Part shown: piece after piece, positions 1 to 9,826 of the stretch | Layout of the letters: every line of letters begins with the position of its first letter | How positions within the stretch are numbered: the stretch's first letter is position 1 | Origin: Mesostigma viride | Lineage: Eukaryota; Streptophyta; Mesostigmatophyceae; Mesostigmatales; Mesostigmataceae | Assembly: GCA_009746045.1 (NCBI GenBank) | Contig: RPFO01001998.1 | Location: forward strand, 1 to 36,303 | Direction: 5' to 3' | DNA: 36,303 nucleotides | Program-made: the position numbers and the translations under genes | Notes under the pieces: model-generated | Seen by the model: only the letters and a program-made list of their open reading frames with translations | What the model was told of the DNA's origin: nothing | The model's database searches: none

Positions 1-1346
1 GATGGGTGTCATGGGTGCTGGCATGCATGATGGGTGTCATGGGGCGCTGGCATGCATGGATGGTGTCATGTGCTGGCATGCATGTATGGTGTCATGGGGG
101 CTTGGCATGCATGGATGGTGTAGGGTGCTGGCATGCATGATTGGTGTCATGGGGCGCTGGCATGCAGGATGGTTGTAGTGGGGTGCTGGCATGCATGGAT
201 GGTGTAGTGTGCTGGCATGCATGGATGGGTTCATGGGGTGCTGGCATGCATGGATGGGTTATGGGGGTGCTGGCATGCATGGATGGGTGTCATGGGGTGC
301 TGGCATGCATGGATGGTGTCATGGGGTGCTGCATCATGGATGGGTGTCATGGTGCTGCATGCATGATGGTGTCATGGGGTCTGCATGCATGATGGGGTGC
401 ATGGTGCTGGCATGCATGGATGTGTCATGGGGTGCTGGCATGCATGGATGGGTGTCATGGGGTGCTGGCATGCATGGATGGGTGTAGTGGGGTGCTGGCA
501 TGCATGGATGGGTTCATGGGGTGCTGGCATGCATGGATGGTGTAGTGGGGGGCTGGCATGCATGGATGGGTGTAGTGGGGTGCTGGCATGCATGGATGGG
601 TGTCATGGGGTGCTGCATGCATGGATGGGTGTATGGGTGCTGGCATGCATGGATGGGTGTCATGGGGTGCTGGCATGCATGGATGGTGTCATGGGTGCTG
701 GCATGCATGGATGGGTGTAGTAGGGTGCTGGCATGCATGGATGGGTGTAATGGGCGCTGGCATGCATGGATGGGTGTCATGGGTGCTGGCATGCATGGAT
801 GGTGTCATGGGGTGCTGGCATGCATGGTGTAATGGGGTGCTGGCATGCATGGATGGGTGTAATGGGGTGCTGGCATGCATGGATGGGTGTAATGGGGCGC
901 TGGCATGCATGGATGGGTGTAATGGGGTGCTGGCATGCATGGATGGGTGTCATGGGGTGCTGGCATGCATGGATGGGTGTCATGGGGTGCTGGCATGCAT
1001 GGATGGGTGTCATGGGGTGCTGGCATGCATGGATGGGTGTCATGGGGTGCTGGCATGCATGGATGGGTGTAATGGGGTGCTGGCATGCATGGATGGGTGT
1101 AGTGGGGTGCTGGCATGCGTGGATGGGTGTCATGGGGTGCTGGCATGCATGGATGGGTGTCATGGGGTGCTGGCATGCATGGATGGGTGTCATGGGGTGC
1201 TGGCATGCATGGATGGGTGTCATGGGGTGCTGGCATGCATGGATGGATGTCATGGGGTGCTGGCATGCATGGATGGGTGTCATGGGGTGCTGGCATGCGT
1301 GGATGGGTGTCATGGGGTGCTGGCATGCATGGATGGGTGTAGTGGG
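1..1346. repeat. 30-bp minisatellite array (about 45 units)
   Basis: A 30-bp G/T-rich unit on the + strand repeats head to tail; each unit starts GGCATGCATGGATGGGTG and ends in a variable TCATGGGG, TAATGGGG or TAGTGGGG stretch plus TGCT. From 841 to 1340 the units keep an exact 30-bp register with only point changes. From 1 to about 840 many units have lost one to three bases. No forward frame of the unit contains a stop apart from the TAA and TAG variants, so open frames in this stretch are by-products. The array ends abruptly at 1346, where the ~330-bp repeat begins. Confidence 0.95.
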
Positions 1347-2415
1347 GTGAACCATGAAAAAAAGCACGCAACACACCACGCGTCGTACCTTTTTATAGAT
1401 GTTTCTTTTTTTTTTATGGGGCCGGCCGGGGGCGGCGGTGGCGGCAAAACTGAAGCTAGTGACACCGCGCAGATGACGCCGTGAACATGTCGCGTTGTAC
1501 CGTAGAAGATACGAACAAAAAACAAAACACGAAAAAAGAGAGGCGGACCGCATATGACAGGGACAAAAAAAAGTCAGACACACAGCCTGTGATATCTGGC
1601 ATGCATAAATACATGTGGTGTGGTGCCGGCATGCATAAATACATGTGCCAGCAAACCTGAGCTGCAAGGGAGCGAGAAAACCAAGAAAAAAAGCACGCAA
1701 CACACCACGCGTCGTACCTTTTATAGATCGATGTTTCTTTTTTTTAATGGGGGCGGCCGGGGGCGGCGGTGGCGGCAAAAATGAAGCTAGTGACACCGCG
1801 CAGATGACGCCGTGAACATGTCGCGTTGTACCGTAGAAGATACGAACAAAAAACAAAACACGAAAAAAGAGAGGCGGACCGCATGTGACAGGGAAGAAAA
1901 AAAGTCAGACACACAGCCTGTGTTATCTGGCATGCATAAATACATGTGGTGTGGTGCCGGCATGCAAAAATACATGTGCCAGCAAACCTGAGCTGCAAGG
2001 GAGCGAGAAAACCAAGAAAAAAAGCACGCAACACACCACGCGTCGTACCTTTTATAGATAGATGTTTCTTTTTTTTAATGGGGCCGGCCGGGGGCGGCGG
2101 TGGCGGCAAAAATGAAGCTAGTGACACCGCGCAGATGACGCCGTGAACATGTCGCGTTGTACCGTAGAAGATACGAACAAAAAACAAAACACGAAAAAAG
2201 AGAGGCGGACCGCATATGACAGGGAAGAAAAAAAGTCAGACACACAGCCTGTGTTATCTGGCATGCATAAATACATGTGCCAGCAAACCTGAGCTGCAAG
2301 GGAGCGAGAAAACCAAGAAAAAAAGCACGCAACACACCACGCGTCGTACCTTTTTATAGATGTTTCTTATTTTTTATCCTTGTCCTTCGGGGGCAGCGGT
2401 GGCGGCAAAAAGAAA
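1347..2415. repeat. ~330-bp tandem repeat, three copies plus a partial fourth
   Basis: The anchor GCACGCAACACACCACGCG occurs at about 1364, 1693, 2024 and 2325, giving spacings of 329, 331 and 301 bp. Each unit carries a T-tract, a GC-rich GGCCGGCCGGGGGCGGCGG patch, an A-rich stretch and a GGCATGCATAAATACATG segment. In the first two copies this last segment is itself duplicated 30 bp apart; the third copy lacks one of the two, which explains its 301-bp length. The fourth copy fades out near 2415 in a diverged GC patch. No credible coding sequence was seen on either strand. Confidence 0.9.
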
Positions 2416-2814
2416 ACTGATAGCAAACGAGAACCCTGCAACCAAACGAGAACCACCAAAAAAACCCATTCATTTCCCCGTCAGCGACCGGCACCACGAC
2501 ACCAAAAAAGCGACAAAATTATCTGGCCGATTACGCCAATCATAAAACCACTATCTGTCAAAAGCATCCATGTACATCCACCGCCATTGCTCACCTCTTT
2601 CTTAACCGTGTGTGTCGACAATGGCGTTGCTCAGTTGAATATGGCTGTCGGGTTGCTAATATCGTTGTCACTTTCGGCCGATGTCGCGAATACCCGCCGT
2701 TGATGCTCGGGTGCAAGGTGCATCCACGGTGTCGGTCTTCCAGGGAGGCTGGAAAGCGCCAACGCAGCACCTGCAAATTCAAATTCCCTGGTGCTGGTAT
2801 GCCGACGCGCAAAT
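2416..2814. other. Unique non-coding stretch
   Basis: This stretch follows the tandem repeats and shows no repeat structure. The short open frames on both strands (up to about 140 codons on the minus strand) overlap each other and match no family I recognise. I see no gene here. Confidence 0.5.
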
Positions 2815-3015
2815 GGAATGGCGCGGCGCCTAAAAGGCGCCGCGCGCGGGAAAAAAATTGACGCGCCAAACGATATGGCGCGGCGCCGGGACGGCGCCGC
2901 GCTGAAAAATACTTGCAGTCGCAACTGTGACGTGGCGCTGCAGACCACACGGTAGGGAATTCGCAGCGCCATATATGGCGCCACGCCGACTCCTGACGCC
3001 GTGTGGCGCCACATG
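2815..3015. repeat. Cluster of GGCGCC-centred inverted repeats
   Basis: Two nearly identical hairpins, GCGCGGCGCC - 5-nt loop - GGCGCCGCGC, lie at 2821-2845 and 2878-2902, 57 bp apart. They are followed by a perfect 16-bp palindrome, GCGCCATATATGGCGC, at 2966-2981 and a perfect 12-bp palindrome, TGTGGCGCCACA, at 3002-3013. All four share the GGCGCC or GCGCC core. They could be a degraded foldback element or a structured regulatory region; the sequence alone does not decide. Confidence 0.7.
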
Positions 3016-3119
3016 GACGCGGCGCTGCACACAGCTCGAGCCCATTTTTTCACATTCCTGCTACCTGATTGGACGCCTGGCGGAGGAAGCTTTTCACGGC
3101 GCGACGCCGAGGGGCTTCA

Positions 3120-3303
3120 AAAACGTATATAAGCAGGCAAAATTTCTCCGAAATTTAATGAACGAGCGCGACGCGGAGACCATGCTAGTGTGCGGAACTG
3201 GTGAACCACACCGGTACGGGACAGATTCTTGGCTGATCCTCGTAGTACCTCGTGAACACGTCTAGTAGGCCCGGGTTCAACTCCCGTCGTAACATTTTTT
3301 TTT
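3120..3303 (+). promoter_or_regulatory. TATA-like box followed by Pol III B-box-like motif and T9 run
   Basis: A TATATAAG motif at about 3126 is followed by GGTTCAACTCC at 3274-3284, which fits the Pol III B-box (TψC arm) consensus GGTTCRANNCC and sits in a short hairpin, CGGG-TTCAACT-CCCG. A run of nine T residues starts at 3295, as in a Pol III terminator. No acceptor stem pairs across 70-90 nt, so this is not a standard tRNA. It may be a tRNA-derived fragment or a coincidence. Confidence 0.25.
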
Positions 3304-3796
3304 GGGTTGGTGTGGCAAGCCTATAAAGCAATCCGCAAACCACTACACGGCTGGTAAGATTTAATATAATAAGCAACCTAATAGCTATATCAAAAATGTT
3401 TATGGGCATGGAAATTTTTAATATGTTGATATTAGACTGCAATGAAACGAATATGCAACCTGCCCCCCTATGTTTAATACAATTATTATTATTATTTGTG
3501 GCATGAATATAATAATTGTGTGAAATACAATGCTATGTGCAATATATTGCTGGTATGCCATGCAATTGTAACCAACAGGTGCAAGACCAAAAGGCGTCTT
3601 CAGGGCCCACCTGCTGCGAACAAGAGCTATGGCGGCAAGAGGTGCGTGCAGGGTTACGGATTTACGGGGTTGTTGACCACCAAATTTGTTGTTACGTGTG
3701 TTATGGAAACATTTCAGTCGAATTTCTGGGTTCCAACGGTCGTTAAGGTTATAAAAAGTGCGTTGGGATTCGGAAATTCACATCCTGGCGTGTAAA
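3304..3796. other. AT-leaning non-coding interval
   Basis: No repeat or convincing gene was seen. Two overlapping forward open frames (about 3496-3795 and 3516-3746) have no recognisable domain. An upstream exon of the transposase-like gene could lie here, since the palindrome minisatellite that follows resembles the content of that gene's introns, but no splice evidence supports it. Confidence 0.4.
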
Positions 3797-4349
3797 AAAT
3801 GCAGGTGTTGGCGAGTTTTCGGCCCGCTTTCAGGGGTCCAACGGCCGTTGGGTGTCTAAAATGCATGCGTTAGCGTGTTTCCGGCCCGCTTTCAGGGGCC
3901 CAACGGCCGTTGGACGTCGAAAATGCATGTGTTGGCGTGTTTTCGGCCCGCTTTCAGGGGTCCAACGGCCGTTGGGTGTCGAAAATGCATGTAAAGGGCG
4001 TGTTTCAGGCCCACTTTCAGGGGTCCAACGGCCGTTGGGTGTAGAAAATGCATGTGTTGGCGTGTTTTCGGCCCGCTTTCAGGGGTCCAACGGCCGTTGG
4101 GTGTCGAAAATGCATGTGTTGGCGTGTTTCAGGCCCACTTTCAGGGGTCCAACGGCCGTTGGGTGTCGAAAATGCATGTGTTGGCGTGTTTTCGGCCCGC
4201 TTTCAGGGGTCCAACGGCCGTTGGGTGTCGAAAATGCATGTGTTGGCGTGTTTCAGGCCCACTTTCGGGGGTCCAACGGCCGTTGGGTGTCGAAAATGCA
4301 TGTGTTGGCGTGTTTCAGGCGTACTTTCAGGGGTCCAACGGCCGTTGGG
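3797..4349. repeat. 62-bp minisatellite with nine CCAACGGCCGTTGG palindromes
   Basis: Nine units of 62-63 bp each contain the perfect 14-bp palindrome CCAACGGCCGTTGG, starting at 3838, 3900, 3962, 4025, 4087, 4149, 4211, 4273 and 4335. Other conserved parts are TTTCAGGGG before the palindrome and AAAATGCATGTGTTGGCGTG after it. Units alternate irregularly between TTTTCGGCCCGC and TTTCAGGCCCAC linkers. Open frames through this array only reflect absence of stops. The same palindrome recurs in the introns of the next gene. Confidence 0.95.
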
Positions 4350-4418
4350 ACCTACAAATTGGGTAATTGTTGGAAAGCAATAATTTGATAAAAAGTCAAA
4401 ACTTCGTCTGGATTCTGT

Positions 4419-7400
4419 ATGCGCGCGGATGCAGGTGAAGCGCACAACAAAGACCTAAGTCTCAAGTACGTCGAGATCAAGGGCAACCAACTTGCCCTCG
4501 ACATGGCCAGCGCAATGGAATACTTGCTGAAGGACAACAATCACAAGACTGAAAACACGAAAACTGCAGTAGGCTTGAGGGCGCTTGAGCGGCTGCCAGG
4601 TGCGGTTGTGAAGGTTATGGGGAAACAGTACCGCCCTGCGCTGAAAAGAAAGGCGTCGGAGTCCTTCGCTCAGGAGGTTGTCGCTAATATCGTGCAAGGT
4701 TTCCAGGAATTGGGCAAGTCGGATGAGCACAGGAACGCGAAGTGCGCTGTGCTGTCAATGTGCTTGGGAAAGGACGGCATGAACAATCAAGGGCATTGCA
4801 CTCTCGCGCGGCTGCTTCACGTCACGCCCAAGGATATCCAGACCGCAAGGGGAATGAGGATGGGGGGCGACCTTCCCGCCCTGAAGGCGCCCCCTCGTGC
4901 TTTACGGTCGGACAAGTTTCCGGAGGAGGTCAAAGACATCGTCGGGAGTTACTGGTTGTCAGACCTAAACACGAGGGCGTCTCCCAACCATAAGGACGTG
5001 GTCAATGAGTTCGAAAGGAAGGGAAACGCCAGGATCCTCATTTCCTCCCAGGGCGGAAGGTACTATTTGGACTCGCTTGAAACGATTTACAAGCGGTTCT
5101 GTTCTGACGCGTCGCCGTACAAGGGAGGTATCGTGACGACTGCGGACGGGACAAGGTACAAGGTGGGGTACACGAAGTTCGTGGAGTTCATGCCCAAGTG
5201 CGTAAAGGGCGTGTGGAAGGACCGGGACTTGTGCGCATGCGAAAAGCACGTCGTCTTCGAGTCTCTGCTCTCTGCCTTCGCCAAAGGCGTCAAGGAGTTG
5301 AAGAGCACGCTGGAGATCGAGGAGAGGGAGGGTATCCCTTCCGTGCCTGACAATGCCCATGATTTCGTTCGACGTTTCACCTGCCACAGGGCTGAGAGGG
5401 GGGAGGGGGGGCAAGGAGGGGGAGGACGGGCGGCCCGTTCGTTAACGTCCCAATGAACTGCTTGGAAGGGACGTGCAACGAGTGTGGGATTTCCGAGTTC
5501 ATCGTGACGGACCAGATGAAGGGGTGGACAAAGAAGTACACGTGGTTCGACTTCATAAAGGAGGGCACAGCGCCCCGTGGGACGGTAAGCATGTATATTT
5601 GCATCGTTGAATATATATATGTAGACTTTCATACTTCCAACGGCCGTTGGCGTTGGGAAATTCCCAGCTGCTGACTTCCATTCTTCGGTCAATCCATGGT
5701 GCGCGGGCATGTATATTTGCATCGTTGAATATATATATGTAGACTTTCATACTTCCAACGGCCGTTGGCGTTGGGAAATTCCCAGCTGCTGACTTCCATT
5801 CTTCGGTCAATCCATGGTGCGCGGGTGTGTTGTGTTGCAGGAGGAGGATGTGGCGCCGCAAATGAACCTGCAGCAAAAACTCATCAAGTCAACCCTCTCG
5901 GAGCTCCATGAACTCATTACGGCGCGCTTCCCGGAATTCGCCATTCACGTCCATACATGGGCCTGGCAGCACCACGCTTACAAGGAGTGCATTGACGTGA
6001 TGCCGCTGGGAACGGTGGTGGTCCTGATGGACTACTCGGAGAACTATTCGGACCACCTGCAGAAACAGTTGCAGGCGCAGTACTGGTACCCAAGTAGTTA
6101 CGTCCTGATGCCGGTGATCGTGATGTACCGTGATCCCGTATCGCTGGAAATCAAAAGGGTGAAGCACGATTACATGGGGAAGGACGTACCGAGGAATGCC
6201 CAGACCCTGGAGTTCGTGATGAAGAATACCCTTAACGTGCTGAGGGAGGAGGGGGTGGAGGTGAGGAACTGGATCAGTTGGTCCGACAACTGTAAGGAGC
6301 AGTTCCAATCCCGGTATGTGTTGGCGATGGCTGCGGACCTGCTCGAGGCCGACCCCGACTTGGAATCATTGGAGTGGAACTACTCGTGTGCAGGACATGG
6401 GAAGGGGGAGTCGGACGGGGAGGGGGGGACGGTCAAAAGCATCCTCAAAAGAGCGCAGATGCAGGAGGACAATCGGAACCTGAATACGGTGGAGGCACTG
6501 GTGGCCTACCTGAACCGGGATTGGAGAACCGGCAAAGACTCGAGTCGACCATCGGCACAATCGGACGTGGTTCGACGGGCATTTCTTCTCGATAACGTAA
6601 GTAAAGACAGTTGCTTTCTGGTGGTCAAGTGCAGTTCTATAATTTGTCTCTGGTTACACTTTACAGAGGACAGCTTCCTTGATGCAGTTTGAAGTTTCAT
6701 AAGGCCAACGGCCGTTGGAGCTGGAAAATCGTATAATTGTTGAGTGCCAACGGCCGTTGGAGTTGAGAAATGTACTTATATAAAGTTTCCAAGGGCCAAC
6801 GGCCGTTGGAGTTGGGAAATCTTATAATTGTTGAGTGCCAACGGCCGTTGGAGTTGGGAAATGTGCTGTGATGTTGTTTCATGGATTTACAATTGCAGAT
6901 TCTCACGTCCGGTAAGGAGCGAGGCCCGATCCGAGATATCTCCACGGCACACCAGTGGCGACTGGACAAAAAGGGCGAGCGGGTCGAGGTGGTAAAGCTC
7001 AGGCGTTTTTCATGCTTCAGTTGTGCGGAGTGCCGAGAGGGCAAGTGGACGACATGCCCAAACGATTGGAGCAGCTCGTCGTGGACTGTAAAACTCCAGG
7101 CGAGTAAGTCGCGGAACCCCACGCGATATCCGGGAACCCGCCTGAACCACGTTCAAACGGCAAGAAACGAGTTGGGGCGTGGTTTGCAGGAGGGGGAGGC
7201 CGTCGCAGTCGCATCTGAGAGGGGCACAAGGACCATGTGCCCGACCACCCGTACTGGTTGGCGAAAGTTGTTCGAGTCGCCCACCAACTCGACAAGGATG
7301 AGTGTTTAAACAAACATACAGGGGGGGGGGCGAGGTTTTTAAGAAAGGCAACTGGGTAATGTACGTAAAATACTTCGAGAGGTGCTCCTCCTCCGGATCG

Positions 7401-7649
7401 GACGCCCGACGCTTCTTCTGGAACCCAGACGACCGAGAACCCTTAACTGCAATCGTGTGCTACCTGAGCGTCGCAAAGGTCACGAAGGGCAAGTGGGAAG
7501 GACATCCGGACAACACGCGACAGGGCTGGTTCACAATTGCGAAGAAGGTGGACGCCGAAATTACGGTACGTCATTCCAAACATTACTGTGTAAAATTGGT
7601 GTTTGTATGTCGCATGTGTTTTTTTGTCGACGGTCGTTCACCTTACTAA
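4419..7649 (+). CDS. DDE/RNase H-fold transposase-like protein, multi-exon, with two apparent frameshifts
   Basis: Proposed exons are 4419-~5395 plus ~5432-5584, 5841-6596, 6899-7103 and 7220-~7565. The first intron leaves frame cleanly between T and EEDV. Cysteine-rich motifs (CVKGVWKDRDLCAC near 5199, then CLEGTCNEC near 5459) precede a core with VVLMDYSENY (D at 6030), SDNCKEQFQSRY (D at 6285) and HGKGESDGEGGTVK (6396-6437). After these come SCFSCAECREGKWTTCPN and a C-terminal WLAKVV...ARRFFWNP module. From memory, this order matches a family of transposon-derived proteins scattered through invertebrate and protist genomes, with SDG-x-QYKN and HGK-x-CDG-x-GGTVKR signatures; I cannot name the superfamily securely. 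Two single-base losses at G-runs (5396-5432 and the G10 at 7321-7330) break the frame and are either sequencing errors or decay. The start is uncertain: ATG 4419 is the first in frame, but an acceptor-like GATGCAG at 4428-4433 would allow an upstream exon. The stop at 7647-7649 is a read-through of a possible donor at 7566. Confidence 0.65.
5585..5840 (+). other. Intron 1 of the transposase-like gene, with a 118-bp tandem duplication
   Basis: A GTAAGC donor and a TGTGTTGCAG acceptor bound a 256-bp phase-0 intron. Removing it joins the frame ending GTAPRGT to EEDVAPQ, which continues the homology. Nearly the whole intron is two 118-bp direct copies (5590-5707 and 5708-5825), each with one CCAACGGCCGTTGG palindrome (5637 and 5755). 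The copies look identical, so the duplication is recent. Confidence 0.85.
6597..6898 (+). other. Intron 2 of the transposase-like gene, with four palindrome copies
   Basis: A GTAAGT donor and an AATTGCAG acceptor bound a 302-bp phase-0 intron joining ...FLLDN to ILTSGKERG. It holds four CCAACGGCCGTTGG palindromes at 6705, 6747, 6796 and 6838. These form two tandem 91-bp units (6705-6795 and 6796-6886), each with a pair 42 bp apart. The palindromes are followed by a semi-conserved GAGTTGGGAAAT tail, similar to that in intron 1. Confidence 0.85.
7104..7219 (+). other. Probable intron 3 (phase 1)
   Basis: The donor GTAAGT at 7104 is strong. An acceptor at 7218-7219 restores the frame that encodes GHKDHVPDHPYWLAKVV, which fits the expected C-terminal module. 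Alternative acceptors such as the one ending at 7189 run into a stop in the required phase. The acceptor lacks a clear pyrimidine tract, so the exact 3' end is uncertain. Unlike introns 1 and 2 it has no palindrome. Confidence 0.5.
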
Positions 7650-7886
7650 TGTTACATACAGGGCAATCAGCCTATACTTTAGCTTGGCTGCATGGCGCAT
7701 GTCGCATATCTTAATTTCTCAAAGCCAACGGCCGTTGGACTTACGAAACTGGACAAGTGCCAAGTGCGGATTGGGTACTAAAATGGGCATTCTTGTTGAG
7801 GATGACCAGTTGTGTTTATATATTTTTGCATGGTGGCGGATGACTTGGCGTGTTGTTGCATTTTTACATACGGGTGTATGGTAGGC
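7566..7886 (+). other. 3' end or downstream flank of the transposase-like gene, with one palindrome copy
   Basis: A donor-like GTACGT at 7566 follows the last conserved coding segment. One CCAACGGCCGTTGG copy lies at 7725-7738, as in the introns, so this may be a further intron whose acceptor and final exon I cannot place. Otherwise it is 3' flank. No other gene is visible. Confidence 0.45.
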
Positions 7887-7916
7887 CTTAAACCCTAAAC
7901 CCCTACACTCCTAAAC
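7887..7916. repeat. Short degenerate CCCTAAA telomere-like tract
   Basis: CCTTAAACCCTAAACCCCTA followed by CTCCTAAACC gives about three imperfect CCCTAAA units. This is the plant/green-algal telomere heptamer type. The tract is too short and degenerate to be a chromosome end. Confidence 0.4.
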
Positions 7917-7924
7917 CATATTTA

Positions 7925-9700
7925 CCCTTATATGTTGGGTGTGTTGTGTGAATGTTGGGTATGTGTGTTGGGGCGTGTGTGTTGTGTGTGTGTGTTGGGT
8001 GCATTCATGAAGGTGCGGGGGCGTGTAGGGTGTGTGCAAAGTGTCTTGTGTGTTGATGTTGGGTGTGGGGGGAGGTACATGTGTGTTGTGTGTGTGACTT
8101 AGTAGGTGTGTTGTGTGTGTGACTTAGGTGTGTGTGTTGTTTGTGTTGGATATGTGTTGTGTGTGTGTGTGTTGTGTGTGTGTAGGGTGTCTTGTGTGTT
8201 GGTTTCTTGTTTTTAGTAGGTGTTGGGTGTGTGTATGTCGGGTGCAAACATAGTGTGTGTGTGTGTGTGTTCGGTATGTGTGTTGGGTGTCTTGTGTGTG
8301 TGTTCGGTATGTGTGTTGAGGCGTGTGTGTGTGCTCTGTGTATGTATGTTGTGTGTGTGTGTGTTGGGTGTGTGCGTGTGTGTGTTGTGTGCATGTTAAT
8401 TGTCATGTATTGGTGTTGAGTGTGAGGGGGGGGATGGACGTGTGTGTTGTGTGTGACTTAGGTGTGTTATGTGTGTGTTGTGTGTGACTTAAGTGTGTAG
8501 TGTGTGTGTTGTGTGTGTTGGATGTGTGGTGTGGGTGTGGGTGTGGGTGTGTGGGTGGGTGGGGGGGGGGCCAAGTGTCTTGTGTGTTGGTATTGGGTTT
8601 GTGTGGGGGGGTGTACGTGTGTGTTGTGTGTGACTTAGGTGTGTTTTGTGTGTGTTGTGTGTGATCGACCTAGGTGTGTGTTGCGTGTGTGTGTTGGGTG
8701 TACATGTGTTCATAAAGGGTGTGGGTGTGTGTAGGGTGTGTGCAAAGTGTCTTGTGTGTTGGTGTTGGGTGTGGGGGGGGGAAAGTACGTGTGTGTTGTG
8801 TGTGTGACTTAGGTGTGTTGTGTGTGTGTTGTTTGCATGTTATTGTTGGTGTTGTGGGGGGGGGATGTACGTGTACGTGTGTTGTGTGTTGGTGTCTTAT
8901 TTTTAGGTGTTGGTGTGTGTGTCGTGGGTGCAAACATTGTGTGTGTGTGTGTGTGTTGGGTGTGTGTTGGGTGTCTTGTGTGTTTGGTGTTTTTGGTAGG
9001 TGTTGTGTGTGCGTGTTTTCGGTATGTGTGTTGGGTGTCTTGTGTGTGTGTGGTATGTGTTTGGGTGTTGTTGTGTGTGCAGTGTTGGGGCATGTGTGTG
9101 TGTGTGTTGGGGCATGTGTGTGTGTTGTGGCATGTTAATTGTCATGTGTTGGTGTGTGTGTGGGGGGGGGGGATGTACGTGTGTGTTGTGTGTTACTTAG
9201 GTGTGTTATGTGTGTGTTGGGTGTGGGTGTCGTGGGCCGACCGGTGCAAACATTGTGTGTGTGTGTGTGTGTTGGGTGTGTGTTGGGTGTCTTGTGTGTT
9301 GGTGTCTTGTTTTTAGTAGGTGTTGTGTGTGCGTGTTTTCGGTATGTGTGTTGGGTGTCTTTTGTGTGTGTGGTGTGTGTTTGGGTGTTGTTGTGTGTGC
9401 AGTGTTGGGGCATGTGTGTGTGTGTTGGGGCATGTGTGTGTGTGTGTTGGGGCATGTGTGTCAGTGTGTGTGTTGTGGCCTGTTAATTGTCATGTGTTGG
9501 TGTTGTGTGTGGGGGGGCGGGATGTACCTATGTGTTGTGTGTTATAACAACTATACTTAGGTGTGTTATGTGTGTGTTGCGTGTGTGTGTTGGGTGTGTG
9601 TTGCATGGCTGTCTTGTGTGTTGGTGTCTTGTTTTTAGGTGTTGGTGTGTGTCTTGGGTGCAAACATAGTGTGTGTGTGTGTTGGGTGTGTTGTTCGTGT
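7925..9700. repeat. GT-rich compound microsatellite/minisatellite region
   Basis: The + strand is almost entirely (TG)n runs interrupted by recurring phrases: GGTGTCTTGTGTGTTGG, a G-run followed by GTACGTGTGTG, TGACTTAGGTGTGTT and GTGCAAACATTGTGTG. These phrases recur in the same order every ~200-350 bp; the blocks at about 8890-9220 and 9225-9560 are clear near-duplicates. Long G tracts punctuate the blocks. Open frames here consist of Cys/Val or Thr/His dipeptide-like runs and are artefacts of the low complexity. Confidence 0.9.
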
Positions 9701-9826
9701 GTGTATGAAAATATAGAAAATTGTTATATTTGACGATAGTCATAGTGTACTACTAAAAACTTGTACATACATATGCTGGAATGATTTTCTTTTTACTATT
9801 TCATTCACTATTGCTTATTTCTTCAC
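9701..9826. other. AT-rich spacer between GT-rich and CA-rich repeats
   Basis: A short unique AT-rich segment separates the two repeat fields. It includes an ATG at 9781 from which a hydrophobic stretch (MIFFLLFHSLLLISS) reads into the satellite. I treat this as chance, because the satellite keeps any forward frame open. Confidence 0.6.

Noticed and set aside
1-1346. CRISPR-like array
   Set aside because: The 30-bp repeats are contiguous with no unique spacers, and the context is eukaryotic.
37-1525. His/Cys/Trp-rich ORFs in the 30-bp array, both strands
   Set aside because: Translations of a 30-bp minisatellite giving a 10-residue cycle; several frames overlap on both strands.
3205-3295. 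A tRNA gene
   Set aside because: Only a T-arm-like hairpin and a T-run are present; no acceptor stem or anticodon arm can be paired at the right distances.
3852-4388. 178-codon ORF with repeated FRPAFRGPTAVG motif
   Set aside because: A reading of the 62-bp palindrome minisatellite. Several frames and both strands are open, and the same palindrome occurs in introns.
7887-7916. A true telomere
   Set aside because: Only about three imperfect CCCTAAA-like units, internal to the window.
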